The notes beneath the pieces are model-generated. The model was not told the origin of the DNA and did no database searches. It saw nothing but the letters and a program-made list of their open reading frames with translations. A stretch of 44,665 nt of DNA from Lachnospiraceae bacterium (GTDB taxonomy: Bacteria > Bacillota > Clostridia > Lachnospirales > Lachnospiraceae): the NCBI GenBank assembly GCA_016301965.1, contig JAEDOO010000005.1:1-44665 (forward strand). Reading direction: 5' to 3'. Positions 15,981 to 25,599 of the stretch are shown one piece after another. The first letter of the stretch is position 1, and every line of letters starts with the position of its first letter. A program made the translations under genes and the position numbers.

Positions 15981-17033
15981 TCATTCCTGAATCTGCTGCA
16001 TTGCCTTCTCCAGCTTGGACTCCAGATCCTGGATCTGTACATCCTCTCCTGCAGTCTGCCTCCTGTACTCTCTTGCAGAAGTTTTTTCCGGTAAAACTGC
16101 ATTCTCTTCTTTGATATCCTCCGGCTGTTCATCCGAAAGAAAATACTCCCCATCTACCTTCGGCACTGCCTTTACATAATAATAGTAGTCGTCATCTTCA
16201 AACTGAAGGCGCTGGGTTTTTCTGTACTCCAGTCCACAGCAGAAAAAGGTAAGGATTTCTCCCAACAGTACCGATGCCAGAATTCCCGGAAACATTTTAC
16301 CCACAGTCATGGATGTTTCCATAAAAAATCCTCCCGTAAGAAGAAGAACAACAAAGGCCAGTGCTCCACAAAACAGAGCGATCTGCCATGCATAGGAAAC
16401 AGACAGTCTTCTGAGCGCATACACAATCAGAAATACACTGGCCAAAATGATCAGTAAAAGTACGGCATCTGTCTTAGCCAGCATACTGTCCAGAAGCTGT
16501 GTAACAACCATGGTAAACTCTTTGGCTTCTACACCATGGATCACCGGAGCACTCTGTGCAACAACAGACACAATGGCATAAATCAGTGATCCGCTGCAAA
16601 TCGGCAGAAGAGCTGCCGGTCCCAAAAGAAGGCCCCCGCCTACAGCCACCATTGGAGAAAGCCCGAAATGCAATGCCAACGGTGTAATCAACAAAAGCAG
16701 GGTGTATTTTTCCGAAAATCTCTGCAGAAAAATATACAGCAGAAAAAGCATCAGCACTACAAACACACAGGCAAACAAATGCACACCGTAACTTTGCACG
16801 ATCAGAAGTAATGCCGCCAGCATGATCATCACCATATTCGGCAATACTGCGCTGATCAGAGAAAGGGCCAGAAGAATAAACATATTATCCAGTTTTGTCA
16901 CGTAGCCGATCTGCGTATTGATCGTAGAAAACGTAAGGTACGCCACCGCAAATTTTAAAAGCGGAATAAACAGAAAAGCGTATTCCTCCGCCACATTGAT
17001 ACACAGCCGTCTGAATTTCCATACCTGTTCCAT
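15981..17033 (-). CDS. Uncharacterised polytopic membrane protein in the cdaA operon
   Basis: 350 aa with roughly eight or nine hydrophobic segments over residues 15-275. A soluble tail follows, with the motif DDDYYYYVKAVPKVDGEYF and a coiled-coil-like end (LESKLEKAMQQIQE). I do not recognise a family with a known function. It starts 9 nt after the preceding small membrane protein (AAGGAG overlaps that gene's stop) and ends 19 nt before cdaA, so it belongs to the same transcript. A link to c-di-AMP or envelope biology is inferred only from position. Confidence 0.75.
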   Translation of the reverse strand: MEQVWKFRRLCINVAEEYAFLFIPLLKFAVAYLTFSTINTQIGYVTKLDNMFILLALSLISAVLPNMVMIMLAALLLIVQSYGVHLFACVFVVLMLFLLYIFLQRFSEKYTLLLLITPLALHFGLSPMVAVGGGLLLGPAALLPICSGSLIYAIVSVVAQSAPVIHGVEAKEFTMVVTQLLDSMLAKTDAVLLLIILASVFLIVYALRRLSVSYAWQIALFCGALAFVVLLLTGGFFMETSMTVGKMFPGILASVLLGEILTFFCCGLEYRKTQRLQFEDDDYYYYVKAVPKVDGEYFLSDEQPEDIKEENAVLPEKTSAREYRRQTAGEDVQIQDLESKLEKAMQQIQE

Positions 17034-17042
17034 AATAACTCC

Positions 17043-17444
17043 TTATTTTCCATCGTTCTCATCCGGTTCGTATTTCTGCTGCATTTTTTCCAGCTGATGA
17101 TCCAGATAACGCTCCATTTTTTTTGCCTTGGAAAACCGCAGAGAACATACAGTGTAGGTAAGAACCGAATATATGGCCAGAAGGATCACATAACCACCAA
17201 TCCATCCTACAGCCATCCCCATAAGATTCAGGGTATAGATCGTATCCAGAATCTCCATACCGTTCCTGAGTAAATACAGAACGATCAGCAGGATATAGCC
17301 TATGGTCACCAGGAAAAAATTACGGATCAAATGCAAGCCGATATAATCACTGCGATAATATCTGGCAATTTTCAGATATCCTTCTGCTTCTGTAGATGCA
17401 AACTGTTCGATTTTTGCCATTCTGCGAATTTTCCCAGGATTCAT
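17043..17444 (-). CDS. Small membrane protein, first gene of the cdaA operon
   Basis: 133 aa. A basic N-terminal cytoplasmic part (about 1-40) precedes two or three membrane helices (LIRNFFLVTIGYILLIVLYLL, then MGMAVGWIGGYVILLAIYSV), with a charged C-terminal helix rich in Lys/Glu/Gln. No family with known function recognised. The frame is open to an ATG at 17477, but only the ATG at 17444 has a strong GGAGGAGG site, so it is taken as the start. The downstream membrane-protein gene overlaps its ribosome site with this stop codon, suggesting translational coupling. Confidence 0.7.
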   Translation of the reverse strand: MNPGKIRRMAKIEQFASTEAEGYLKIARYYRSDYIGLHLIRNFFLVTIGYILLIVLYLLRNGMEILDTIYTLNLMGMAVGWIGGYVILLAIYSVLTYTVCSLRFSKAKKMERYLDHQLEKMQQKYEPDENDGK

Positions 17445-17497
17445 GCTGCCTCCTCCATTCAATGAATAAAACTCCATAATTATAATTACTATAGCAC

Positions 17498-17520
17498 AAA
17501 AGCCTCTTTGCGCATAGAGG
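17498..17520 (-). terminator. Possible weak terminator after comF
   Basis: On the minus strand a 5-bp stem CCTCT/AGAGG with an 8-nt loop is followed by CTTTTG, directly after the comF stop. Short stem, so low confidence. Confidence 0.35.
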
Positions 17521-17524
17521 AAAT

Positions 17525-18229
17525 TTAGAAGTCTGTGCCCATACAGACCGTCACAAAATAGACCCTTCTGACTCCGGCCGCCTTGAGAGTTCGGGCCGCC
17601 GCCTCCAGTGTATTTCCCGTTGTATAGATATCGTCTACCAGAAGAACACTGGCTGGGATCTCTTTGCCTGTTACGTAAAAAGTTTCTGCCTGATTTCTCT
17701 TCCTGGCAAAACGGTGCAGGCGTTTTTGCTCTTTACGGCTGTGTCTGCGCTGCAATATATCCGTGCGCACAGGGAGGTTAAGGCAGCCTCCTAAAGCATC
17801 CGCCAGAAGTTCTGCCTGGTTGTATCCGCGAATTCTGCGTTTTTTTGCCGTCAGAGGTATGGGAATCAGACATTTTGGATCCCAGGACAAAAGAAGCGGC
17901 CTTATTGCGGCCGCCATGCATGCCCCAAGAAAAGCGGCATTTTCCTTTTTCCCTTTATCCTTCAGATCCAGCACTGCCTTTCGAATACTGCTGCGGTAGG
18001 GAAACACGCCAATGCCGGCCGTAAATTCCCGTCTTATACTTTCACAGTCCGAACAGTATTCTGTTCCCTCGTTTAATAGCGGTTTCCCGCAGCACATACA
18101 GCGTGGTCCTGTAATCCACTGCAGATGTTTCAAACAGTCTGCGCACACACCGGTACGCTCATCTAAAAGTCTGTGACACAGCATACAGACCGGCGGATAT
18201 AATAGATCCAGTATCAGTTTTTTTAACAT
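17525..18229 (-). CDS. comF: ComF family protein (phosphoribosyltransferase-like)
   Basis: 234 aa. Zinc-binding cysteine pairs at the N-terminus (CMLC, CADC, CMCC, CSDC) are followed by a phosphoribosyltransferase fold with the PRPP-type loop VLLVDDIYTTGNTL near 195-208. ComF acts on the cytoplasmic side during uptake of transforming DNA in Bacillus; many non-competent Firmicutes also carry it. The longer frame from 18277 would overlap recD2 and has no ribosome site; the ATG at 18229 follows GAAAGG and gives the usual MLKKLILDLLYPPVC start. It follows recD2 after 35 nt. Confidence 0.88.
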   Translation of the reverse strand: MLKKLILDLLYPPVCMLCHRLLDERTGVCADCLKHLQWITGPRCMCCGKPLLNEGTEYCSDCESIRREFTAGIGVFPYRSSIRKAVLDLKDKGKKENAAFLGACMAAAIRPLLLSWDPKCLIPIPLTAKKRRIRGYNQAELLADALGGCLNLPVRTDILQRRHSRKEQKRLHRFARKRNQAETFYVTGKEIPASVLLVDDIYTTGNTLEAAARTLKAAGVRRVYFVTVCMGTDF

Positions 18230-18264
18230 AAACAGCCTTTCCCACTCTCTCTTTCGGCTGTTAT

Positions 18265-20499
18265 TCAGTCTGCCCACTCCTGCAGACGATCTTTCAGTGA
18301 TGTATAGCGGCTCTGCTGCATCTTGTTAGCAACCATCTGGGCAAAGACCTCATCACTCCCCACCAGGGTAACACATTTTTTTGCTCTCGTTACCGCTGTA
18401 TACAAAAGATTCCGGTTCATGAGCATCTTTGGCCCGGCTAACAGCGGGATCAGTACCGCCGGATATTCACTCCCCTGGGATTTGTGAATCGTTACGGCAT
18501 AAGCAAGCTCAAGCTCATCCAGAAGCTTAAAATCGTATTCTACCATACGCCGATCATCAAATTCCACAGTTACCGTCTCGGCAAAGGTATTGATTTCCCG
18601 GATAAACCCAATATCTCCGTTAAACACGCCGGTTCCTTTATCCACGGGAATCCCGTAACGGTCCCGGACTTCCCATTCCAGCTGATAATTATTTTTGATC
18701 TGCATGACCTTATCGCCTTGCCTGAAAACCCCGGATACTGTTTCTTTCTCCGGTTTTTTCGCATCCCTGGGATTAAGGACCGCCTGGAGGATCTCATTGA
18801 GCCTCTCCACACCGAGAAGTCCTTTTCTGGTCGGCGTAAGCACCTGAATATCCAGCATATCAGCACCCACGTAAGAGGGCAGTTTTTTCGTCATCAGTGT
18901 CAGCATGACGCGGATAATGGTATCCGCATCATAACGTTTCAGGAAGAAAAAATCCCGGCTCTTATTATCAAGATCCACCGGCAGCCCGGCATTTATCCTG
19001 TGAGCATTCACTACGATATCACTCATGGCAGCCTGTCTGAAGATCCGATGCAGACGTACAACACAGAAGCAGTCCGCTTCGATCATATCCCCCAGTACGC
19101 GCCCCGGTCCCACACTTGGCAGCTGATTCACATCACCGGAAAGGATCAGACGGGTGCCCGGTACCATGGCCTGTAAAAGACTGTGCATGAGAAAAATATC
19201 CACCATGGACATTTCATCAATGATCACCACATCATACTCCAGCGGATTCATGGCATTTCGTTCAAAATGTACGCGTCCCGCCAGAGACTGTCCGTTTTCA
19301 TCCTCCATTTTTCCATTCAGTTCCAGGAGGCGGTGAATCGTCTGCGCACTCCGTCCCGTGGTCTCTGTCATACGCTTGGCCGCTCGCCCTGTGGGAGCAG
19401 CAAGAGCGATCTTCAGATTCTGTTTTTCAAAATAGCGGATCATCGCATTGATGGTTGTGGTCTTTCCCGTACCAGGACCACCGGTCAGAATAAACAGTCC
19501 ATGGGAGGCGGCCTGCATCACGGCTTCTTTCTGCAGATCGTCGAGACAGACCTGGGTTTCTTTTTCTATGGCTTTCAGAGTTCTTTCCATAGAAGCTTCT
19601 TTCTCTATCCCGGAAAGATTAAGTTCCATTAAAAGCCGCGCCGTATCCAGTTCAATATGGTAATATTGCTGCGCATAGATACGATCTCCCTCCTGAGGAT
19701 CCTTTTTCAGAATCACTTTTCGCTCCATCAGAAGATCCATCAGACTCTTTTCCAGCTGCTGGGGGGAGAGACCCAAAAGTACGGATGTACGTTCCATCAA
19801 AATCTGCCGGGGCAGATACGTATGTCCCTGGGCAGAAGCCTGTGTCAGTATATAAAAAAGACCGCTCCGGATGCGGTAATCCGAATCGCTGTGTATTCCG
19901 ATCCGTCCCGCGATCTCGTCGGCCATTTTGAAACCGATCCCCTGGATATCCTCTGCCAGACGATAGGGATTTTCCCGGAGGATGTCACATACAGCACTGC
20001 CGTACTGTTTATACAGACGCACACCAAGAGACATCGTAATGCCATACTGCTGCAGCACCAGCATTACATTCCTGAGGTCTGCCTTTTCCTGCATCTGCTG
20101 GGCAATCTGTCGGGCAATTCTTTCACTGATGCCCTTAACCTCTGTGAGCCGCTCCGGCTCTTCCTCAATGATACGAAAGGTATCCTTACCAAAGCGGCGC
20201 ACAATACGGGCTGCCAGCGCTTTTCCCACGCCTTTGATTGCTCCCGAGCCAAGATAACGTTCCATGGCCATAGAGTCCTGCGGTGTCTTTTCGGTAAAAC
20301 TTAAGACCTTCAGCTGCCGTCCATAGGCTGAGTGTTCCACAAACTCCCCCTGTACCTCCAGCATTTCTCCTTCATGAATCATCTGAAAAGTACCGACACA
20401 GGTCAGTTCTTCCTGCTCACAGGAAAGCTCCATGACCGTATAACCATTATCTTCGTTGCGATATATAATATGTTCTACATATCCTTCCCGTATTTCCAA
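18265..20499 (-). CDS. recD2: ATP-dependent RecD2-type helicase
   Basis: 744 aa SF1B 5'-3' helicase of the RecBC-independent RecD2 group (Bacillus YrrC). The N-terminal part has helix-hairpin-helix segments (GAIKGVGKALAARIV, LTEVKGISERIARQI). The helicase core has Walker A GGPGTGKTTTINAM, Walker B VVIIDEMSMVDI, motif III LSGDVNQLPSVGPG, and the C-terminal TIHKSQGSEYPAV and YTAVTRAK motifs. The start codon is TTG at 20499 with a weak purine-rich site (GAAG) upstream; this matches the conserved N-terminus (EIREGYVEHIIYRNEDNGYTV). It lies 25 nt after the mreB paralogue and 35 nt before comF. Confidence 0.93.
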   Translation of the reverse strand: MEIREGYVEHIIYRNEDNGYTVMELSCEQEELTCVGTFQMIHEGEMLEVQGEFVEHSAYGRQLKVLSFTEKTPQDSMAMERYLGSGAIKGVGKALAARIVRRFGKDTFRIIEEEPERLTEVKGISERIARQIAQQMQEKADLRNVMLVLQQYGITMSLGVRLYKQYGSAVCDILRENPYRLAEDIQGIGFKMADEIAGRIGIHSDSDYRIRSGLFYILTQASAQGHTYLPRQILMERTSVLLGLSPQQLEKSLMDLLMERKVILKKDPQEGDRIYAQQYYHIELDTARLLMELNLSGIEKEASMERTLKAIEKETQVCLDDLQKEAVMQAASHGLFILTGGPGTGKTTTINAMIRYFEKQNLKIALAAPTGRAAKRMTETTGRSAQTIHRLLELNGKMEDENGQSLAGRVHFERNAMNPLEYDVVIIDEMSMVDIFLMHSLLQAMVPGTRLILSGDVNQLPSVGPGRVLGDMIEADCFCVVRLHRIFRQAAMSDIVVNAHRINAGLPVDLDNKSRDFFFLKRYDADTIIRVMLTLMTKKLPSYVGADMLDIQVLTPTRKGLLGVERLNEILQAVLNPRDAKKPEKETVSGVFRQGDKVMQIKNNYQLEWEVRDRYGIPVDKGTGVFNGDIGFIREINTFAETVTVEFDDRRMVEYDFKLLDELELAYAVTIHKSQGSEYPAVLIPLLAGPKMLMNRNLLYTAVTRAKKCVTLVGSDEVFAQMVANKMQQSRYTSLKDRLQEWAD

Positions 20500-20524
20500 T
20501 ATGTTACTTCACTTTCTGTATTTT

Positions 20525-21508
20525 CTAGGCAAAAGCTGCCATTACCTCAGCATACAACCCTGTACCCACAGCCACACAGCAGGCCGGATTCTCTGCCGTC
20601 ATGGTCTGAATGCCTGTTTTCTGCGCAATAATGTCTTCCAGGCCGCTGAGCAGACTTCCTCCCCCGGTGAGGACAATTCCACGCTCCGCAATATCAGAAG
20701 CCAGTTCCGGCGGGGTCTTTTCCAGAATTCCATGCACAGCGTCTACGATCGCATTCACTGAGTCCTGAAGAGCCTCACGTATCTCCTCCGAAGTCAGAGT
20801 TACGCTTTTGGGCAGGCCGGTGATCACATTTCTTCCCTTAATGTTCATGGTTACCGTCTGCGGCTTTGGATAGGCACTTCCGATCTGGATCTTAATGGCC
20901 TCCGCTGTCTGTTCACCGATAAACAGATTGTGCTGTTTTCGCACATAATGAACGATGGCTTCATCAAACGTATTCCCGGCAACACGGATAGACGTGGATA
21001 ATACTTCCCCGCCAAGAGAGATCACTGCAACATCTGTTGTGCCCCCTCCCACATCCACGATCATATTGCCGAAAGGTCTGGTAATATCGATACCGGCACC
21101 GATGGCCGCTGCCACAGCTTCTTCTATAATACTGACCTCTCGGGCTCCGGCCTGATAGGTAGCCTCCTCCACAGCCCTTCTTTCCACCTGCGTCACACCG
21201 CTGGGTACGCAGATACTGATTCTGGGCTTACGGAAAGCTTTTCTTCCCATGGCTTTCTGAATAAAGTATTTCAGCATTTTTTCTGTAATCATATAATCAG
21301 AGATCACGCCCTGACGGATTGGCCGGATGGCGGAAATATTTCCCGGTGTCCGGCCGATCATCTGCCGTGCTTCCTCTCCATAGGCACGGATTCTGTCCGC
21401 GTCTTTATCGTAAGCCACCACAGATGGCTCTTTCAGCACGATACCTTTTCCTTTTGCGTATACAAGGATACTTGACGTACCCAGATCAATTCCCAAATCT
21501 GCAGACAT
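20525..21508 (-). CDS. MreB/Mbl actin-like cell-shape protein
   Basis: 327 aa bacterial actin that forms membrane-associated filaments directing lateral wall synthesis. Visible are the phosphate-1 loop DLGIDLGTSSILVYAKGKG, the segment RPIRQGVISDY, phosphate-2 DVGGGTTDVAVISLGG, and the adenosine motif GIVLTGGGSLLSGL. It is not next to mreC/mreD, so it is more likely an Mbl- or MreBH-type paralogue than the primary mreB; the sequence alone does not decide. The ATG follows AAGGGGAA. A possible promoter and a hairpin lie in the 68-nt gap after uvrA. Confidence 0.92.
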   Translation of the reverse strand: MSADLGIDLGTSSILVYAKGKGIVLKEPSVVAYDKDADRIRAYGEEARQMIGRTPGNISAIRPIRQGVISDYMITEKMLKYFIQKAMGRKAFRKPRISICVPSGVTQVERRAVEEATYQAGAREVSIIEEAVAAAIGAGIDITRPFGNMIVDVGGGTTDVAVISLGGEVLSTSIRVAGNTFDEAIVHYVRKQHNLFIGEQTAEAIKIQIGSAYPKPQTVTMNIKGRNVITGLPKSVTLTSEEIREALQDSVNAIVDAVHGILEKTPPELASDIAERGIVLTGGGSLLSGLEDIIAQKTGIQTMTAENPACCVAVGTGLYAEVMAAFA

Positions 21509-21540
21509 ATCATTCCCCTTTTTCTCAGCTTATGCTGCCT

Positions 21541-21569
21541 ATTATAAACCAGCCTTTCCAAAATGGAAA
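21541..21569 (-). promoter_or_regulatory. Possible promoter for the mreB/mbl paralogue
   Basis: On the minus strand TTTCCA, 17 nt, TATAAT. The -35 overlaps a hairpin (AGCTTTCCA/TGGAAAGGCT) just after uvrA, so the two signals overlap. Confidence 0.4.
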
Positions 21570-21576
21570 GCTGTTG

Positions 21577-24417
21577 TCAGAGATATTTTGCGACATATTG
21601 TCCGGTGTAGGATGCGCTGCAGGCTGCTGCCTCTTCCGGTGTACCCGCCACCACCATGGTACCTCCCCGGTCACCGCCTTCCGGCCCCATGTCAATAATA
21701 TAATCTGCCGTCTTGATCACATCCAGATTATGTTCAATAACAATCACCGTATTGCCACCCTCTGCCAGCCGCTGTAAGATTTCCACCAGCTTATGCACAT
21801 CCGCAAAATGCAGGCCTGTGGTAGGTTCATCCAGAATATATACCGTCTTTCCCGTACTCCGTTTGCTCAGCTCCGCAGCCAGTTTGATCCTTTGAGCTTC
21901 TCCACCCGACAGCGTCGTGGAGGGCTGCCCCAGACGGATATAGGACAGACCTACATCATACAAAGTCTGGATCTTTCTGTGAATAGAAGGAATGGGCCGG
22001 AAAAACTCCAGTGCCTCTTCCACCGTCATATTTAATACTTCATAAATATTTTTACCTTTATAGCGTACCTCCAGTGTCTCACGGTTATATCGCTGACCGT
22101 GACATACTTCACAGGGCACATACACATCCGGCAGAAAATGCATCTCTATTTTTATAATACCATCACCAGAGCAGGCTTCACAGCGACCACCTTTGACGTT
22201 AAAACTGAAACGGCCCTTTTTATAGCCTCTGGCTTTGGCATCTGCCGTAGACGCAAACAGATCACGGATCTGGTCAAAAACACCGGTATAGGTAGCCGGA
22301 TTGGAACGGGGTGTCCGTCCAATGGGCGACTGATCGATAGCAATGACTTTGTCCAGCTCCTCAATACCTTCCACTGCCTTGCATTTTCCCGGAATGATTC
22401 TGGCCCGGTTCAGTTTTCTGGCCAAAGTCTTATACAGGATCTCGTTGACCAGAGAAGATTTTCCCGACCCGGAAACTCCGGTCACACAGGTGAATACCCC
22501 TGTAGGGAATTTCACCGTAATATCCTTCAGATTATTTTCCCTGGCTCCCCGAACCGTGATCCAGCCTGTCGGCGTTCTCCTTGTCTTCGGCACAGGTATC
22601 TTCTTTCGCCCTGACAAGTAAGCGCCCGTTACACTGTTCTCATTTTTCATCAGATCTTCGGCCGTTCCCAGAGCCACGATCTCTCCCCCGTGTTCCCCAG
22701 CGCCGGGGCCCACATCCACAACGTAATCCGCGGCACGAATCGTATCTTCGTCATGTTCCACCACGATCAGAGAGTTTCCCAGATCCCGCAGACGGCAAAG
22801 TGTATTGAGCAGTTTATCATTATCCCTCTGGTGCAGACCGATGCTGGGCTCATCCAGAATATAAGCCACACCCACAAGTCCGGAACCGATCTGAGTCGCC
22901 AGACGGATACGCTGTGCCTCACCGCCGGACAATGTACCTGTCGCGCGGCCAAGACTTAAGTATTCCAGACCCACATCCCGTAAAAATCCTACTCTGGCAC
23001 GGATCTCTTTGAGAATCTGCTCACCGATCAGCTGCTGCTGACTGGTCAGCTGCAGATTCTCAAGCCAGTCTACAAGCTCTTCTATAGAAAAACAGGTTAC
23101 TTCAAATATATTTTTGTCTCCGACCGTCACGGCCAGAGATTCTGCTTTCAGACGCTGTCCCCTGCAGGCTTTACAGGGAGTGATACGCATAAAAGATTCA
23201 TATTCTGCCCTGGTGGTCTCGGAACCCGTTTCACGATAACGCCGCTCTACGTTTTTGATCAGCCCTTCAAAAGCAACAGGATAGATGCCGCTGCCCCGCT
23301 GGCCGCTGTATTCCACCTTTACCTCATGGCCACCGGTACCGTACAGCAATATCTCCCGAATATTTTCGGGATAATCCCGAAACGGTGTGTCCAGTCGGAA
23401 ACCGTATTCTGCCGCCAGCGCTTTCAAAATAGCGCGGGTAAAGCTCCCCTCATCGGTACAGGACTGCCATCCCATAACAGCAATGGCACCCTCATCAATG
23501 CTCAAGGATGTATCCGGGATCATCAGCTCCGGGTCAAATTCCATTTTATAGCCAAGGCCATAACAGGTGGGGCAGGCACCGAAGGGATTGTTAAAAGAAA
23601 AACTGCGGGGCTCGATCTCATCGATACTGATACCGCAGTCAGGGCAGGAAAAGCTCTGACTGAAGTTCATATAGGTACCGTCCATTCTGTCCACGACAAG
23701 AAGGCCGTCCGTCAGCTGCAGGACATTCTCTATGGAATCCGTAAGACGTTTCTCGATGCCTTCCCTGACCACGAGACGGTCTACGATGATGGCGATCGTA
23801 TGCTTTATATTTTTATCCAAAGTAATCTGCTCAGAAAGCTCATACATATTATCATCGATAAGTACCCGGACATAACCGCTTCGCTTTGCCTGTTCCAGCA
23901 CCTTTTCATGGCGACCCTTTTTGCCGCGTACCACCGGCGCCAACAGCTGAATACGGCTTTTTTCCGGCAGTTCCATGATCTGGTCCACCATCTGATCCAC
24001 GGTCTGCTTTGCGATCTCTTTCCCGCACTTTGGGCAATGGGGAATACCTATTCTGGCATACAGAAGGCGGAAATAATCGTAAATCTCTGTCACTGTTCCC
24101 ACGGTGGAGCGGGGATTTCTGTTCGTAGATTTCTGATCAATGGAAATCGCCGGCGGAAGCCCTTCAATACTTTCTACCTGAGGTTTTTCCATCTGCCCCA
24201 AAAACTGTCTGGCATAGGAAGACAAACTCTCCATATAGCGTCTCTGTCCCTCTGCATAAATCGTATCAAAAGCCAGAGAGCTTTTTCCCGAGCCGCTTAG
24301 CCCCGTCAGTACTACCAGCTTATTTCTCGGTATATCCACATTCAGATCCTTCAGGTTGTTCTCTCTGGCTCCGCGGATCCGGATAAATTCTTTTTTCTGC
24401 TGCTTGTCGTCTGTCAT
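21577..24417 (-). CDS. uvrA: Excinuclease ABC subunit A
   Basis: 946 aa DNA-damage recognition ATPase of nucleotide excision repair. It has two ABC modules: Walker A GLSGSGKSSLAFDT (about 39-52) and GVSGSGKSSLVNEI, each with signature LSGGEAQRI. Zinc-finger cysteines occur at CPKC, CPDC/CPTC, CKAC and CEAC/CEVC. Length and motif order are canonical for UvrA. The ATG follows GGAGGAAAA. It sits 42 nt after hemW; uvrB is not in the window. Confidence 0.97.
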   Translation of the reverse strand: MTDDKQQKKEFIRIRGARENNLKDLNVDIPRNKLVVLTGLSGSGKSSLAFDTIYAEGQRRYMESLSSYARQFLGQMEKPQVESIEGLPPAISIDQKSTNRNPRSTVGTVTEIYDYFRLLYARIGIPHCPKCGKEIAKQTVDQMVDQIMELPEKSRIQLLAPVVRGKKGRHEKVLEQAKRSGYVRVLIDDNMYELSEQITLDKNIKHTIAIIVDRLVVREGIEKRLTDSIENVLQLTDGLLVVDRMDGTYMNFSQSFSCPDCGISIDEIEPRSFSFNNPFGACPTCYGLGYKMEFDPELMIPDTSLSIDEGAIAVMGWQSCTDEGSFTRAILKALAAEYGFRLDTPFRDYPENIREILLYGTGGHEVKVEYSGQRGSGIYPVAFEGLIKNVERRYRETGSETTRAEYESFMRITPCKACRGQRLKAESLAVTVGDKNIFEVTCFSIEELVDWLENLQLTSQQQLIGEQILKEIRARVGFLRDVGLEYLSLGRATGTLSGGEAQRIRLATQIGSGLVGVAYILDEPSIGLHQRDNDKLLNTLCRLRDLGNSLIVVEHDEDTIRAADYVVDVGPGAGEHGGEIVALGTAEDLMKNENSVTGAYLSGRKKIPVPKTRRTPTGWITVRGARENNLKDITVKFPTGVFTCVTGVSGSGKSSLVNEILYKTLARKLNRARIIPGKCKAVEGIEELDKVIAIDQSPIGRTPRSNPATYTGVFDQIRDLFASTADAKARGYKKGRFSFNVKGGRCEACSGDGIIKIEMHFLPDVYVPCEVCHGQRYNRETLEVRYKGKNIYEVLNMTVEEALEFFRPIPSIHRKIQTLYDVGLSYIRLGQPSTTLSGGEAQRIKLAAELSKRSTGKTVYILDEPTTGLHFADVHKLVEILQRLAEGGNTVIVIEHNLDVIKTADYIIDMGPEGGDRGGTMVVAGTPEEAAACSASYTGQYVAKYL

Positions 24418-24459
24418 ATTTTCCTCCGGGCGGCGCTGTGACCGCTAAATGCAACTTCT

Positions 24460-25581
24460 TTATAGCAGGAACTCTGCCATCACAGTATTGGCAAGATCCA
24501 TGCCTTTCTCTGTCAAGCATACCCGATTTTCGCAAATTGTCAACAGTTTTTCTCGAACAAAGTGTTCGATTGTCTGTCCGTACACAGACATCATGGATAC
24601 ACCAAATTTTTCCTCAAATTCTGCAAATCCCACACCTTTTGTCATCCGCAGCCCGAGAAACATACACTCCTCCATACGGTTTTCGAGAGTCAGTCTTTCC
24701 TCCTCTTCCCGCAAAAAAACACCGGTCTTTGCCTGACACAGATATTCTTTCATATCTGATGTATTTTTAAACCGGATTTCCTCCATATATGAAGAAGCGC
24801 CAAGCCCAAATCCCAGATAAGGGGTCTGATCCCAATAGCCGATATTGTGTCGGCAGGCAAAGCCAGGACGGGCATAATTGGAGATCTCATATTGCTCATA
24901 ACCGTTCTGGCGAAGGATCTCTCTGGTACGTTCATACATACGCCGCTCCGTATCCTCTTTTGGCAGCTGCAGGGAATTCTGCCTGTCAAAAAAAGGAGTG
25001 CCCTCCTCAATAATCAGACTGTAAGCAGAAATATGCTCCGGAGCAAATGCCATGATCTGCTCCAGGCAATCCTCCCAGGAACAAAGATCCTGTCCTGGCA
25101 ATGCAGACATCAGATCCACATTGATATTGGTAAACCCCGCTTTTCTTGCAAGTGAAAAACTCTCACAAAAATCCGCAAACCTGTGAATCCTTCCCAGCTT
25201 TTCCAGTTCTTCATCATGCACCGACTGGCATCCTATACTAAGCCGGTTGATCCCGGCTCTTCTGTACCCTTCCAGATTGGCCTCTGTCAGTGTCCCAGGA
25301 TTTGCTTCCATGGTAATTTCTGCGTCTTCTGCAAACGCAAACTGCTGCCGCAGGAGCCCAAACAGCCGTTCCATTTCATCTCCGGAAAGAAGGGACGGCG
25401 TCCCTCCTCCCACGAAAACGCTGGTCACGAGGCCATCTTCACGGCTCCTGCCGCAGCAGAGTATTTCCTGATGCAGCGCCTCAAGATAAGCTGTCATCTC
25501 CTCTCTCCTGCAGGGAAATGACAGAAAATCACAGTACAGGCACTTTCTGACGCAGAAGGGAATGTGTATATATAGCTCCAT
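24460..25581 (-). CDS. hemW: Radical SAM heme chaperone HemW
   Basis: 373 aa. The radical SAM cluster motif C10-x3-C14-x2-C17 (FCVRKCLYCDF) lies at the very N-terminus, followed by GGGTPSLL and the HemW-type C-terminal domain (LGLRMTKGVGFAEFEEKFG). HemN proteins oxidise coproporphyrinogen, whereas HemW proteins of this length bind heme and act as chaperones; they are often mislabelled HemN. The AAAGGA site precedes the ATG. It lies 18 nt downstream of lepA, a lepA-hemW order common in Firmicutes. Confidence 0.92.
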   Translation of the reverse strand: MELYIHIPFCVRKCLYCDFLSFPCRREEMTAYLEALHQEILCCGRSREDGLVTSVFVGGGTPSLLSGDEMERLFGLLRQQFAFAEDAEITMEANPGTLTEANLEGYRRAGINRLSIGCQSVHDEELEKLGRIHRFADFCESFSLARKAGFTNINVDLMSALPGQDLCSWEDCLEQIMAFAPEHISAYSLIIEEGTPFFDRQNSLQLPKEDTERRMYERTREILRQNGYEQYEISNYARPGFACRHNIGYWDQTPYLGFGLGASSYMEEIRFKNTSDMKEYLCQAKTGVFLREEEERLTLENRMEECMFLGLRMTKGVGFAEFEEKFGVSMMSVYGQTIEHFVREKLLTICENRVCLTEKGMDLANTVMAEFLL

Positions 25582-25599
25582 TCTCTATCGTCCTTTATC

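Noticed and set aside
23326..24300. Large + strand frame inside uvrA
   Set aside because: Shadow of uvrA, without SD or recognisable domain.
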